Below are positions 24,248-33,939 of a DNA stretch of 38,167 bases, in pieces. Both the position numbers and the translations under genes were made by a program. The DNA lies in assembly GCF_022179725.1 (NCBI RefSeq), contig NZ_BPRC01000036.1, positions 1 to 38,167 of the forward strand, in the 5' to 3' direction. Each line of letters opens with the position of its first letter. Position 1 is the first letter of the stretch. The DNA is from Methylorubrum aminovorans (GTDB lineage Bacteria > Pseudomonadota > Alphaproteobacteria > Rhizobiales > Beijerinckiaceae). A model generated the notes under the pieces. That model made no database searches. It was not told where the DNA came from and saw nothing but the letters and a program-made list of their open reading frames with translations.

Positions 24248-25365
24248 GGATCGTCGCCTTCACCCACTCGCTCGCCTCGTGTTGGAACCACGGCAACGCC
24301 CATTTTCTGCGCGGTGTCCTGCGCGCGTTGATCGCCGATGGTCACGCGGTCGAGGCCTACGAGCCCGAGGGCGCCTGGAGCCTCGACAATCTCCTGCGCG
24401 ACCGCGGCCCTGCCGGGCTAGACGCCTATCGCGCGGCCTATCCCGAACTGTCCTCGCAGACCTGTGCGAGGGCGGAGGAGGCGGTCGAGCGGGCCGTGGG
24501 CGCCGACCTCGTCATCGCCCACGAGTGGAACGCCCCCGACCTCATCGCGGCCCTCGGGCGGGCGCGCAAGAACGGCCGGTTCGGCACGCTTCTGTTCCAC
24601 GACACCCATCACCGCGCCGTCAGCGCGCCCGACGAGATGGCTGCCTTCGATCTCTCCGGCTACGACGGCGTCCTCGCCTTCGGCGAGGCGCTCGCCCAGG
24701 TCTATCGGGCGCAGGGCTGGGACGGCCGCGCCTATGTCTGGCACGAAGCCGCCGACACCCGCTTGTTCCGCCCGCCGGCGGAGGAGGGCGAGCGCGCCGG
24801 CCTCGTCTGGATCGGCAATTGGGGCGACGGCGAGCGCACGCGCGAACTCGAAACCTTCCTCTTCCGCCCGGCCCAAGCGGCGGGCTTGTCCCTCGACATC
24901 TACGGCGTGCGCTATCCCGACGAGGCGTTGGCGACCCTGACACGCCACGGGGCGCGCTATCACGGCTGGGCGCCGAACGCCGTGGCGCCGTCGCTGTTCG
25001 CGCGCGCGCTCGCCACGGTTCACGTGCCACGCCGTTTCTACGTTGAGGCGCTGCCCGGCATCCCGACGATCCGCGTGTTCGAGGCGCTGGCCTGCGGCAT
25101 CCCGTTGGTGACCGCGCCGTGGGAGGATGCGGAGGGCCTGTTCACACCGGGCGAGGACTACCTCGTCGCCCGCGACGGCGCCGAGATGGAGCGCCACTTG
25201 CGGGCGCTGGCCCACGATCCGGCCTTGCGGCGGGCGCTCGCCGCCCGCGGCCTCGCCACGATCCGCGCCCGCCACACCTGCCGCCACCGCGCGGCCGAGC
25301 TTCTGGCCATCGCCGCGTCGCTCGCCGCACCCGACGCGGCCCCCCGTTTTCGGAGGCAGGCATGA
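24244..25365 (+). CDS. CgeB-like glycosyltransferase, cluster gene 5
   Basis: 373 residues. It begins MRIVAFTHSLASCWNHGNAHFLRGVLRALIADGH and has a C-terminal donor-binding part LPGIPTIRVFEALACGIPLVTAPW followed by GEDYLVARDGAEMERHLRAL, the layout of the CgeB/GT1_2 family of GT-B glycosyltransferases. No signal or membrane segment. It overlaps its neighbours at both ends by ATGA. It is one of three adjacent paralogues with the same start style, probably arisen by duplication and each adding a different residue. Confidence 0.82.
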   Translation: MRIVAFTHSLASCWNHGNAHFLRGVLRALIADGHAVEAYEPEGAWSLDNLLRDRGPAGLDAYRAAYPELSSQTCARAEEAVERAVGADLVIAHEWNAPDLIAALGRARKNGRFGTLLFHDTHHRAVSAPDEMAAFDLSGYDGVLAFGEALAQVYRAQGWDGRAYVWHEAADTRLFRPPAEEGERAGLVWIGNWGDGERTRELETFLFRPAQAAGLSLDIYGVRYPDEALATLTRHGARYHGWAPNAVAPSLFARALATVHVPRRFYVEALPGIPTIRVFEALACGIPLVTAPWEDAEGLFTPGEDYLVARDGAEMERHLRALAHDPALRRALAARGLATIRARHTCRHRAAELLAIAASLAAPDAAPRFRRQA

Positions 25366-26474
25366 AACGGATCGCGTTCTACGGCTCCTCGCTGCTCTCC
25401 TCCTACTGGAACGGCGCGGCCACCTATTACCGCGGCCTGCTGCGCGACCTCGCCGGGCGCGGCTACCACATCACCTTCTACGAGCCCGACGCCTTCGACC
25501 GGCAGAGCCACCGCGACATCGACCCGCCGGATTGGGCCGAGGTGCAGGTCTATCCGGCCACGGAAGAGGCGATGCGCGCCGTCGTGGCGCAGGCGGCCGG
25601 GGCGGACATCGTCGTCAAGGCGAGCGGCGTCGGCGTATTCGACGACGAATTGCTGGAGGGCGTGACCGCCGCCGCGCACCCCGACGCGATCCGCATCTTC
25701 TGGGACGTGGACGCCCCCGCGACGCTGGCCGAAATGCGCGGCAATCCCGGTCACGCCCTGCACCGGGCGATGCCCAGCCTCGACCTCGTCCTCACCTATG
25801 GCGGCGGCCCGCCGGTGATTGAGGCCTATGAGGGGTTCGGCGCGCGCGCCTGCATCCCGGTCTACAATGCGCTGGATCCGGAGACCCACCATCCGGTCTC
25901 CCCGGATCCGCGCTTCGCGGCCGATCTCGCCTTCCTCGGCAACCGTCTGCCGGATCGCGAGGAGCGGGTGCAGACATTCTTCCTCGTCGCGGCGGCGCGC
26001 CTGCCTCAGCGGAAATTCCTGCTCGGCGGCAGCGGCTGGGAAAGCCGGGGCCTGCCGGTCAACGTGCGCCATCTCGGCCACGTCTCGACCCGCGACCACA
26101 ACGCCTTCAACGTCTCGCCGCTCGCCGTCCTCAACATCGCCCGCGAGAGTATGGCGGCGGTGGGCTACTCGCCCGCCACCCGCGTGTTCGAGGCGGCCGG
26201 CGCGGGCGGCTGCCTCATCACCGATGCCTGGGTCGGGCTCGACGGGTTCCTGAAGGAGGGCGAGGAGGTGCTCGTCGCCCGCGACGGACGCGACGTCGCC
26301 GAGCACGTCGCGGCGCTGACGCCGGAGCGCGCCCGCGCCATAGGCGAGGCTGCCCGCCGCCGGATTCTGGCCGAGCACACCTATGCCCGGCGCGGCGCGC
26401 AGGTCGATGCGATCCTCCGTGAGGAGGCGGCGCGCAAGCGCGAGCGCGGCGCGATCGAGCGGAGCGTCGCATGA
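25362..26474 (+). CDS. CgeB-like glycosyltransferase, cluster gene 6
   Basis: 370 residues. It starts RIAFYGSSLLSSYWNGAATYYRGLLRDLAGRGYHITFYEPD, a close parallel to the adjacent genes. The C-terminal half has VLNIARESMAAVGYSPATRVFEAAGAGGCLITDAW and GEEVLVARDGRDVAEHV, matching the CgeB donor-binding region. Cytosolic by appearance. ATGA overlaps on both sides. A GGAGGCAGG ribosome site lies just before the ATG at 25362. Donor and acceptor unknown. Confidence 0.85.
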   Translation: MKRIAFYGSSLLSSYWNGAATYYRGLLRDLAGRGYHITFYEPDAFDRQSHRDIDPPDWAEVQVYPATEEAMRAVVAQAAGADIVVKASGVGVFDDELLEGVTAAAHPDAIRIFWDVDAPATLAEMRGNPGHALHRAMPSLDLVLTYGGGPPVIEAYEGFGARACIPVYNALDPETHHPVSPDPRFAADLAFLGNRLPDREERVQTFFLVAAARLPQRKFLLGGSGWESRGLPVNVRHLGHVSTRDHNAFNVSPLAVLNIARESMAAVGYSPATRVFEAAGAGGCLITDAWVGLDGFLKEGEEVLVARDGRDVAEHVAALTPERARAIGEAARRRILAEHTYARRGAQVDAILREEAARKRERGAIERSVA

Positions 26475-27589
26475 CGGACGCGCCGCTCCGCCTCGTGGTG
26501 CTGGGCCTCAGCCTGTCCTCGTCCTGGGGCAACGGCCACGCCACCACCTATCGCGCCCTGCTGAAGGCGTTCGCCGCCCGCGGCCACGCCGTGACCTTTC
26601 TGGAGCGCGACGTGCCCTGGTACGCCGCCCACCGCGACCTGCCCGATCCGGATTTCTGCCGGCTCGCCCTCTATTCCGATCTCGCGGAGCTGCAGGCGCA
26701 CCGCGCGGAGATCGAGGCGGCGGATGCCGTCATCGTCGGCTCCTACGTGCCCGACGGCATCGCGGTCGGAAACCGCGCGCTCGCCTGGGCGCGGGGCGTG
26801 CGCGCCTTCTACGACATCGACACGCCGGTGACGCTGGCCGCGCTCGAGAGCGGTGCCTGCGCCTATCTCGGCCGGGCGCAGATCCGCGATTACGACCTCT
26901 ATCTCTCCTTCACCGGCGGCCCGACGCTGGAGCGCCTGGAGCGCGCCTACGGTTCGGCGGCCGCCCGGGCGCTGTACTGCTCGGTCGATCCGCAGGCCTA
27001 CCCGGCGATGGCGCGCGCGCCGGCCTACGATCTCAGCTATCTCGGCACCTACAGCCCCGACCGGCAGCCGACCCTGGAGCGCCTGCTGATCGAGCCGGCC
27101 CGGCGCGCGCCGGAGCTGCGCTTCGCGGTGGCCGGCCCGCAATACCCGGCGGATATCGACTGGCCGGCAAACGTCACCCGCATCGACCACCTGCCGCCGG
27201 ACGCCCATCCCGAATTCTACGCGGCGAGCCGCTACACCCTGAATGTCACCCGCGCCGACATGATCGCCGCCGGCTGGAGCCCCAGCGTGCGCCTGTTCGA
27301 GGCGGCGAGCATCGGCACGCCGCTGCTGAGCGACCGCTGGGACGGGCTCGACGCGATCCTGACGCCGGGCCGCGAGATCCTCTGCCCGGACGGCCCCGAG
27401 GCGGTGCTCGCCATCCTGCGCGAAACGCCGGAGGCGGAGCGGCGCGCGATCGGCGCGGCCGCACGCGAAACTGTGCTCGCCCGTCACTCGGCCGCCCATC
27501 GCGCCGAGGAACTCGAATCCTATCTGCGTGAGGCCGCCTCCCGGCGGTCTGCCGCTGCGGCGCCCGAACGCGATCTCGAAGTGCTTTAG
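26471..27589 (+). CDS. CgeB-like glycosyltransferase, cluster gene 7
   Basis: 372 residues, the third CgeB-like paralogue: VVLGLSLSSSWGNGHATTYRALLKAFAARGHAVTFLERD at the N-terminus, and YTLNVTRADMIAAGWSPSVRLFEAASIGTPLLSDRW plus GREILCPDGPEAVLAIL near the C-terminus. It resembles gene 6 more than gene 5. ATGA overlap with gene 6. It is followed by the only real gap in the operon (19 bases). Confidence 0.85.
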   Translation: MTDAPLRLVVLGLSLSSSWGNGHATTYRALLKAFAARGHAVTFLERDVPWYAAHRDLPDPDFCRLALYSDLAELQAHRAEIEAADAVIVGSYVPDGIAVGNRALAWARGVRAFYDIDTPVTLAALESGACAYLGRAQIRDYDLYLSFTGGPTLERLERAYGSAAARALYCSVDPQAYPAMARAPAYDLSYLGTYSPDRQPTLERLLIEPARRAPELRFAVAGPQYPADIDWPANVTRIDHLPPDAHPEFYAASRYTLNVTRADMIAAGWSPSVRLFEAASIGTPLLSDRWDGLDAILTPGREILCPDGPEAVLAILRETPEAERRAIGAAARETVLARHSAAHRAEELESYLREAASRRSAAAAPERDLEVL

Positions 27590-27608
27590 GCCTGAGGAGT
27601 TGAAGTCC

Positions 27609-28678
27609 ATGAAGAGTCGAGCGGCGGACGGTCAGGACGGCAGGCACGTGCTCGTGGCCGGGGGCGCGGGCTTCATCGGTTCGCACCTCGTCGATGCGCT
27701 GCTGGCGCGGGGCGCCCGCGTCGTCGCCCTCGACAGCCTACTGACCGGGCGCCACGACAACCTCGCCCATCTGGCCCGCGAGCCCCGGTTCGAACTGGTC
27801 GAGGCGGATGTGACGCAGCCGCTGCCGGCGCTGCCGCGGTTCGACCGCATCTTCAATCTCGCCTGCGCCGCCTCGCCGCCGCACTACCAAGCGGACCCGA
27901 TGCACACGATGATGACGAGCGTCGTCGGCACCAATCACCTCCTGGAGCGGGCGCGGGCGGACGGGGCGCGCTTCCTGCAGGCCTCCACCAGCGAAGTCTA
28001 CGGCGACCCCGAGGTGCATCCGCAGACCGAATCCTACTGGGGCAACGTCAACCCGACGGGGCCGCGCGCCTGCTACGATGAGGGCAAGCGCTCGGCCGAG
28101 ACCCTGGTCTTCGATTTCGAGCGGGTGCACCGGCTCGACGTGCGGGTGGCGCGCATCTTCAACACCTACGGCCCCCGGATGCGGGCCGATGACGGGCGCG
28201 TCGTCTCGAACGTCGTGTGTCAGGCGCTCGCGGGCGAGCCGATCACCGTCTACGGCAACGGCGAACAGACCCGCTCGTTCTGTTACGCCGCCGACCTCGT
28301 CGAGGGGCTGATGCGGCTGATGGACCGCGAGACCTCGCCCGGCGGCCCGGTCAATCTCGGCAACCCGCGCGAGATGACAGTGGCGGAACTGGTCGAACTC
28401 GTCACCCGGATGACGGATACCCGCTCGGCGGTGGTGCGCCGCCCGCTGCCCGTCGATGACCCGCAGCGCCGCCGGCCCGACATCACCCGCGCGCAGACGC
28501 TTCTCGGCTGGTCGCCGCAGGTGCCGCTCGAACAGGGGCTGGAGGCGACCATCGCGTGGTTCGCCAAGGAGATCCGCCCGCCCGAACCGGCCGCGCGGGC
28601 AAATCTCGGGCGCTTCGTCGGCAGCCGCCCGTTCCAGCCGGCCGAGCCGGCGCTCGGGGATCTCGCGCAAGGGTCGAC

Positions 28679-28682
<4 letters not shown>
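27609..28682 (+). CDS. UDP-glucuronate decarboxylase-like SDR (UDP-xylose synthase type), cluster gene 8
   Basis: 357 residues. NAD-binding AGGAGFIGSHLVD, then DRIFNLACAASPPHYQADP, the STSEVYGDPEVHPQTESYWGNVNP segment and catalytic Tyr/Lys in ACYDEGKRSAETL. Arg-rich ARIFNTYGPRMRADDGRVVSN and NGEQTRSFCYAADLVEG follow. These strings are characteristic of UDP-glucuronic acid decarboxylases, which make UDP-xylose. It would supply a pentose donor to the cluster's glycosyltransferases. GAGGAG lies 9 bases before the ATG at 27609. Its stop overlaps the next start (ATGA). Confidence 0.88.
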
Positions 28683-29769
<1,087 letters not shown>

Positions 29770-29773
<4 letters not shown>

Positions 29774-30375
29774 GGCGCGTCCTGTTCCTGCGCCACGGCC
29801 ACCACGACCGGCTCGGGCGCATCCTGTGCGGGCGTATGCCCGGCGTCTCCTTAAGCGAGACCGGCCGGGCCGAGGCGCGGGCCGTGGCCGAAGCCCTTGC
29901 CCGGCGCTTCGCGGGCGAGCGGGGCTTGCGCCTCCTGTCGAGCCCCCAGCCGCGCACCCGAGAGACCGCCGCGCCGCTGGAGCGGGCGCTCGGTCTCACC
30001 GCCGAGATCGCCCCCGATCTCGACGAGATCGCCTACGGCGACTGGACCGGCAAACCCTTCGCCGAACTGGATGGCGATCCGGCCTGGACCGCCTGGAACA
30101 CGTCCCGCGCCTCCGCCCGCCCGCCGGGCGGCGAGAGCATGGCCGAGGTCCAGGTCCGGGTCGGCGGGTTGCTCGAACGGCTCGCAGGGGAGGAAGGCGC
30201 GCCGGTGATCCTCGTGAGCCACGGCGACCCGATCCGCGCCGCGCTTCTTGGGCTGCTCGGTCTCTCGCTCGACGCCTACGACCGGATCGTCGCCGCTCCG
30301 GCCTCCTGCAGCGAACTCGAACTCTGGCCCGGCGGCGGTCGGGTCGTGTCCATCAACGAGCGGTTGGCGGGATGA
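29770..30375 (+). CDS. Histidine phosphatase family protein, cluster gene 10
   Basis: 201 residues. Catalytic R8-H9-G10 near the N-terminus (LFLRHGHHD, where the usual RHGE/Q position is His), then SSPQPRTRETAAPLE, the acid region DLDEIAYGDWTGKPF and the second catalytic His in LVSHGDPIRAALLG. A cytosolic phosphomonoesterase related to phosphoglycerate mutases. Lying directly after the inositol-phosphate synthase gene, it may dephosphorylate inositol phosphate or a glycosyl phosphate intermediate; this is inference. ATGA overlaps at both ends. Confidence 0.85.
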
Positions 30376-31136
30376 ATCAGGCCGATCTGCGCCGGCGGGC
30401 GGAGGCCCTCGGGCCGTGGTTCCACAACATCGATCTGGGGGAGGGGGTGTGGACCGCGCCCGGCCACTTCCTCGGCGATTATCCCGGTTTCAAGTTCCGA
30501 CGCTTCGCCCACGCCCTGCCGGACGATCTCACCGGAAAATCGGTGCTCGATATCGGCTGCAATGCCGGCTTCTACAGCGTCGAGATGAAGCGGCGCGGCG
30601 CCGCCCGCGTGCTCGGCCTCGATTCCGATGAACGCTACCTCGCGCAAGGTCGCTTCGTCGCCGAGCGGCTGGGCTGTGACATCGAGTTCCGCAACCTGTC
30701 GGTCTACGACGTCGCTCGCTTGGGCGAGCGCTTCGACGTGGTGATCTTCATGGGGGTGTTCTACCATCTGCGCCACCCGTTGCTTGCCCTCGATCTGATC
30801 CACGAACACGTGGCCGGCGACCTCCTCCTGTTCCAGTCGATGCTGCGGGGCTCGCCCCAGGTCGAGCCGGTGGCGCAGGATTACGACTTCTTCGACATGG
30901 ATGCCTTCGAGCGGCCCGGCTACCCGCGGATGCACTTCGTCGAGCACGCCTACGCCCACGATTGCACCAACTGGTGGATCCCCAACCGCGCTGGGATCGA
31001 GGCGATGCTGCGCGCGAGCGGGTTTGCGATCGAGAGCCGGCCGGAAGCGGAGGTCTATCTCTGCCGCCGGGTCGAGGCGCCCTACGGGGCGGAAGCGGCC
31101 TATCCGGCGCGTCCGGGCGGGCAACGGGAGACGTGA
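30372..31136 (+). CDS. SAM-dependent methyltransferase, cluster gene 11
   Basis: 254 residues. SAM-binding motif SVLDIGCNAGFYSVEM at about 57-72, then LGLDSDERYLAQ, and FDVVIFMGVFYHLRHPLLALD further on. The N-terminus (PWFHNIDLGEGVWT) recalls CmoB-like methyltransferases. I recall this family as TIGR04290 (Rta_06860 family), found with the same radical SAM partner. It probably O-methylates a sugar or inositol hydroxyl. ATGA overlap upstream; its TGA shares a base with the next ATG. Confidence 0.88.
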   Translation: MNQADLRRRAEALGPWFHNIDLGEGVWTAPGHFLGDYPGFKFRRFAHALPDDLTGKSVLDIGCNAGFYSVEMKRRGAARVLGLDSDERYLAQGRFVAERLGCDIEFRNLSVYDVARLGERFDVVIFMGVFYHLRHPLLALDLIHEHVAGDLLLFQSMLRGSPQVEPVAQDYDFFDMDAFERPGYPRMHFVEHAYAHDCTNWWIPNRAGIEAMLRASGFAIESRPEAEVYLCRRVEAPYGAEAAYPARPGGQRET

Positions 31137-32074
31137 TGCTTGAAGCGGTGATGCTCTGGAACGAGCCCAACAACAAGTCGCACTGGGATCCGGAGATCGA
31201 TCCCGACTGGTTCCTGTTCGGCGAGATGGTGAAGGACGCCTCCCGCGCGATCCGGGCCGAGGCGCCGGGCCTGCCTCAGGTGCTCGGCGGCATCTCGCCG
31301 ATTGATCCCCAGTTCATGCTGAGGATGCAGGCGCAAGGAGTGCTCGACGGGCTCGACGCGGTGGCGGTGCACGGCTTCCCGCTCGATTGGAATCTCTGGC
31401 AGATCCACGAATGGCCGCAAAAAATCGCCGAGATCCGCGCGGTGACGCACCTTCCGGTCTGGGTCTCGGAGGTCGGCGTGTCGAGCTTCGGCGCCGAGGA
31501 GGTCCAGGCCTGGGGCTGCCGCCGCACCGCCGAGCTGCTGAAGGGCCAAGCGCCCCGCATCCACTGGTACAGCCTCTACGACCTGCCGCTCGAATGGGGC
31601 GCCACCACCCGCCACAAGGAGGCGGAGGGCTCCTCCTACTATCGCCACTTCCACATGGGCCTCCTGCGCCAGGACGGTACGCCCAAGCTCGCGCTCGAAG
31701 AGTTCGCCCGCTGCACTCCGGATTTCGGCCTGTGCCAGTGGTTCCACTACGAGGATCACCGCCTCGACGAGGCGGTCGCCTGGATGAAGCGTCTCGGCGT
31801 CACCCATCTGCGCACCGGTCTCTCCTGGGCCGACAGCTTCCGCCCCCATGCCCTCGACTGGTTCGACCGGCAGATGGCGGCGTTGCAGGACTTCAAGGTC
31901 ACGGCGACCTTCTGCTTCACGCCCGAGCACCGCGGCATCGCCCCCCACCACACCTCCGCGCCGCTGGTGCGCGAGGAGTTTGCGGAGTTTTGCGCCACGA
32001 TGGTGCGCCGCTACGCCGACCCCGCAGCGGTCCGAGCCGAGGCCGTGCCGGCGCCGGAGATGCCGCTGCTGTAG
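31136..32074 (+). CDS. Glycoside hydrolase clan A-like protein, apparently circularly permuted, cluster gene 12
   Basis: 312 residues, no signal peptide. It opens at once with the strand-4 acid/base motif W8-N9-E10-P11-N12 of (beta/alpha)8 clan A glycosidases (GH39/beta-xylosidase-like). The strand-7 nucleophile candidate Glu112 is in VWVSEVGVSS, and a strand-8-like RIHWYSLYDLPLEWG follows. Then come segments that normally begin such a barrel: VTHLRTGLSWADSFRPHALDWFDRQM (from about 222) and VTATFCFTPEH (from about 255), ending FAEFCATMVRRYAD, which usually leads into strand 4. It may trim or transfer a pentosyl residue. The ATG at 31136 has GGGAG upstream; a GTG at 31133 would give GTGA overlap. 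Confidence 0.75.
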   Translation: MLEAVMLWNEPNNKSHWDPEIDPDWFLFGEMVKDASRAIRAEAPGLPQVLGGISPIDPQFMLRMQAQGVLDGLDAVAVHGFPLDWNLWQIHEWPQKIAEIRAVTHLPVWVSEVGVSSFGAEEVQAWGCRRTAELLKGQAPRIHWYSLYDLPLEWGATTRHKEAEGSSYYRHFHMGLLRQDGTPKLALEEFARCTPDFGLCQWFHYEDHRLDEAVAWMKRLGVTHLRTGLSWADSFRPHALDWFDRQMAALQDFKVTATFCFTPEHRGIAPHHTSAPLVREEFAEFCATMVRRYADPAAVRAEAVPAPEMPLL

Positions 32075-32099
32075 CGCGGACGGCCTGACCTCGCCTCAC

Positions 32100-32639
32100 T
32101 CAATCCTCGTGCCAGACCTGCTCGATCGCGGCCAGCACCGCGTCGATGCCGCCCGCCACGCCCTGGCCTGAGAGCCAGTAGCCCTCGCCGTACATTCCGT
32201 TGAGGCGCGCAATTCGCCGGGCGCGGCGGGTCCAGGGCAGAGCCGCATCGCGATCCGGCAGCACGGCGATGCGCAGGAAGCGCTGGCGGTAGAGCGTGAA
32301 CACGTCGAGGCCGCTGATCGCTGACCACGGGATCCAATCGGTCGAGAGCCTGCGATCGAACAGGCCTTGGCGCGACACCGACACGACCGGACCCCACCGG
32401 AGCACCTCGCGCAGCAACACGGGAATGCACAGGCCGAAGAAGCCGACGGCGACGAACGCGATGAATTGCTTGAAGCTGCCGGGCGCAACGATCGGCTTGC
32501 CCCCCGGCTCAGCGATGAGCATCACGAGGCCGATGGCCGTAAAGCCGCAGGCGATGACCAGGAGGCCGACGAGCGGCAGACGCGCGGCGCGCAGATCGAT
32601 GCGATCCGCGACCGCAGGGGCGTTGTCCGTTGCGGGCAT
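32100..32639 (-). CDS. STM3941-family membrane protein
   Basis: 179 residues. Two membrane segments near the N-terminus (LPLVGLLVIACGFTAIGLVML and FIAFVAVGFFGLCIPVLL) are followed by a small PH-like domain (GPVVSVSRQGLFDRRLSTDWIPWSAISGLDVF). This arrangement matches the STM3941 family, whose role is not known. I start at 32639, 2 bases after the stop of the upstream gene; the open frame continues upstream only through that gene in another frame. Convergent with the last gene of the twelve-gene cluster, with 25 bases between. Confidence 0.7.
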   Translation of the reverse strand: MPATDNAPAVADRIDLRAARLPLVGLLVIACGFTAIGLVMLIAEPGGKPIVAPGSFKQFIAFVAVGFFGLCIPVLLREVLRWGPVVSVSRQGLFDRRLSTDWIPWSAISGLDVFTLYRQRFLRIAVLPDRDAALPWTRRARRIARLNGMYGEGYWLSGQGVAGGIDAVLAAIEQVWHED

Positions 32640-32641
32640 GA

Positions 32642-32985
32642 TCAGACCGGACGACCCGGAACCTTGGCGAAGAAAGTGCCGAGGGCAGCGATGACGTCGA
32701 GCAGCAGCACGGAAAGGTACTGGATCGAAATCCAGAACAGGGTGTGACGCGCCCGCAGGATCACGGCCTGACCGGTGCGCGGATCGACCGGCTCCCGATC
32801 CGGCCGAGCGTTCAGCCGCGTGCCGGCGACCCAGTTCGGGGCCGAAGCGGCGAGCCACATGGCGACCCTGCCAGTCGGCGTCGGGATGCCGAAGCGGGCC
32901 AGAGCGGGATCGACGAGCACGCTCAGCACCAGGCCACGCCCGCGATCAGAACGGAGGGCACATCCCAACCGGACCAGACGATCAT
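32642..32985 (-). pseudogene. Small membrane protein gene with a frameshift
   Basis: On the minus strand GAGGAGAG is followed by an ATG at 32985 that encodes a hydrophobic start (MIVWSGWDVPSVLIAGVAW) and then hits TGA at 32923. One frame over, LVLSVLVDPALARFGI continues the same hydrophobic helix and runs to a stop at 32642, with a second membrane helix (FWISIQYLSVLLLDVIAALGTFF). One missing base near 32930 (GGCCTGG for GGCCCTGG) would join them into a protein of about 114 residues. It could be a real lesion, a sequencing error or programmed slippage. It sits 2 bases before the STM3941-type gene. Confidence 0.6.
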
Positions 32986-33111
32986 CGACACTCTCCTCAA
33001 TCAAGGGCTCGCGCCTTGCAGGCCGTTTCCCGCACCGGTAGCGTCCCGACTCCGACGCGGTGGGCGGCGCAGACGCGGTTTCGCCGGCGAACAGAGGGTG
33101 CAGGGCTGCGC

Positions 33112-33753
33112 ATGGGTCATTTTCGCATGATCTACGAGGGCACGGCCTACACACCGGACATCGAATCGTACAGCCTCTCGTTGAATGCGGCGGACGGGCG
33201 CTGGCGCGGGCAGGAGCCCGGCGACATGGTCGGCCTCACCCTGAGCCTGCAGGGGCGGCCCTTCACCTACGACGTGCCGGAGGACGAGGACGAACATCTC
33301 GCCATCGCCCCGAACGTCGATACGCAGTGGCTCGAGGTGCCGACGCGGCTGTTCGCGGGGCGGGACATGAGCAGCCTCGGCGGCCTCGATCTCGCTTACG
33401 AGGGGCCGCGGGCGGTCAACCCGCTCACCGGCGAGACCTGGCGCGAGCCGCCGGGCCTGCTCGGCATCTACGGTGACGAAGCCTTCGGCCCCTGTCGGAT
33501 CACGGTGGCGCATCGTGGCGGCGACCGCTTCGCCCTGCATCTCACCGGCGAGACCGAGATCGGCACCGGCTTCGACGTGGCCGTCGAAGCGCCGTTGACG
33601 GTCGCATTGACGAGCTACACCGGACAGACCGGCGAGGATCGCCTGCGCCGCTGGTTCGACGCGTTCCTGCGCTGGGACGACTTCTCCTGGGAGCGCACCG
33701 TCCATCCCGGCGAGCCGCCGCAGCACAGCCTGACCGGCACCCTGCGCCGCTGA
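33112..33753 (+). CDS. Unrecognised protein
   Basis: 213 residues, acidic, beta-rich by appearance, without signal peptide or membrane segment. Strings include MIYEGTAYTPDIESYSLSLNAADGRWRGQEPGDMVGLTLSLQ, LDLAYEGPRAVNPLTGETW and WFDAFLRWDDFSWERTVHPG. I do not recognise a family. The start at 33112 is chosen because the upstream in-frame codons are antisense to the frameshifted gene's leader; an ATG at 33127 is possible. It diverges from the membrane protein pair. Confidence 0.6.
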   Translation: MGHFRMIYEGTAYTPDIESYSLSLNAADGRWRGQEPGDMVGLTLSLQGRPFTYDVPEDEDEHLAIAPNVDTQWLEVPTRLFAGRDMSSLGGLDLAYEGPRAVNPLTGETWREPPGLLGIYGDEAFGPCRITVAHRGGDRFALHLTGETEIGTGFDVAVEAPLTVALTSYTGQTGEDRLRRWFDAFLRWDDFSWERTVHPGEPPQHSLTGTLRR

Positions 33754-33939
33754 TGCGGCTCACGCGCCGTCGCTTGCCGAGCCCTTCCGCCAGCGCACTC
33801 GCCCCGGCGGCTCCCAGCGCGATGCTCTATCCTTTTGTTTCCGCGTCGTCTTCATCCGAAAGCCGGTGGCCACCTTTCGGGACGATGCTCTAGAACGCAT
33901 CGCCAGTGCCCGCTCACGGGTGCGCGAGAGACTGACGGA

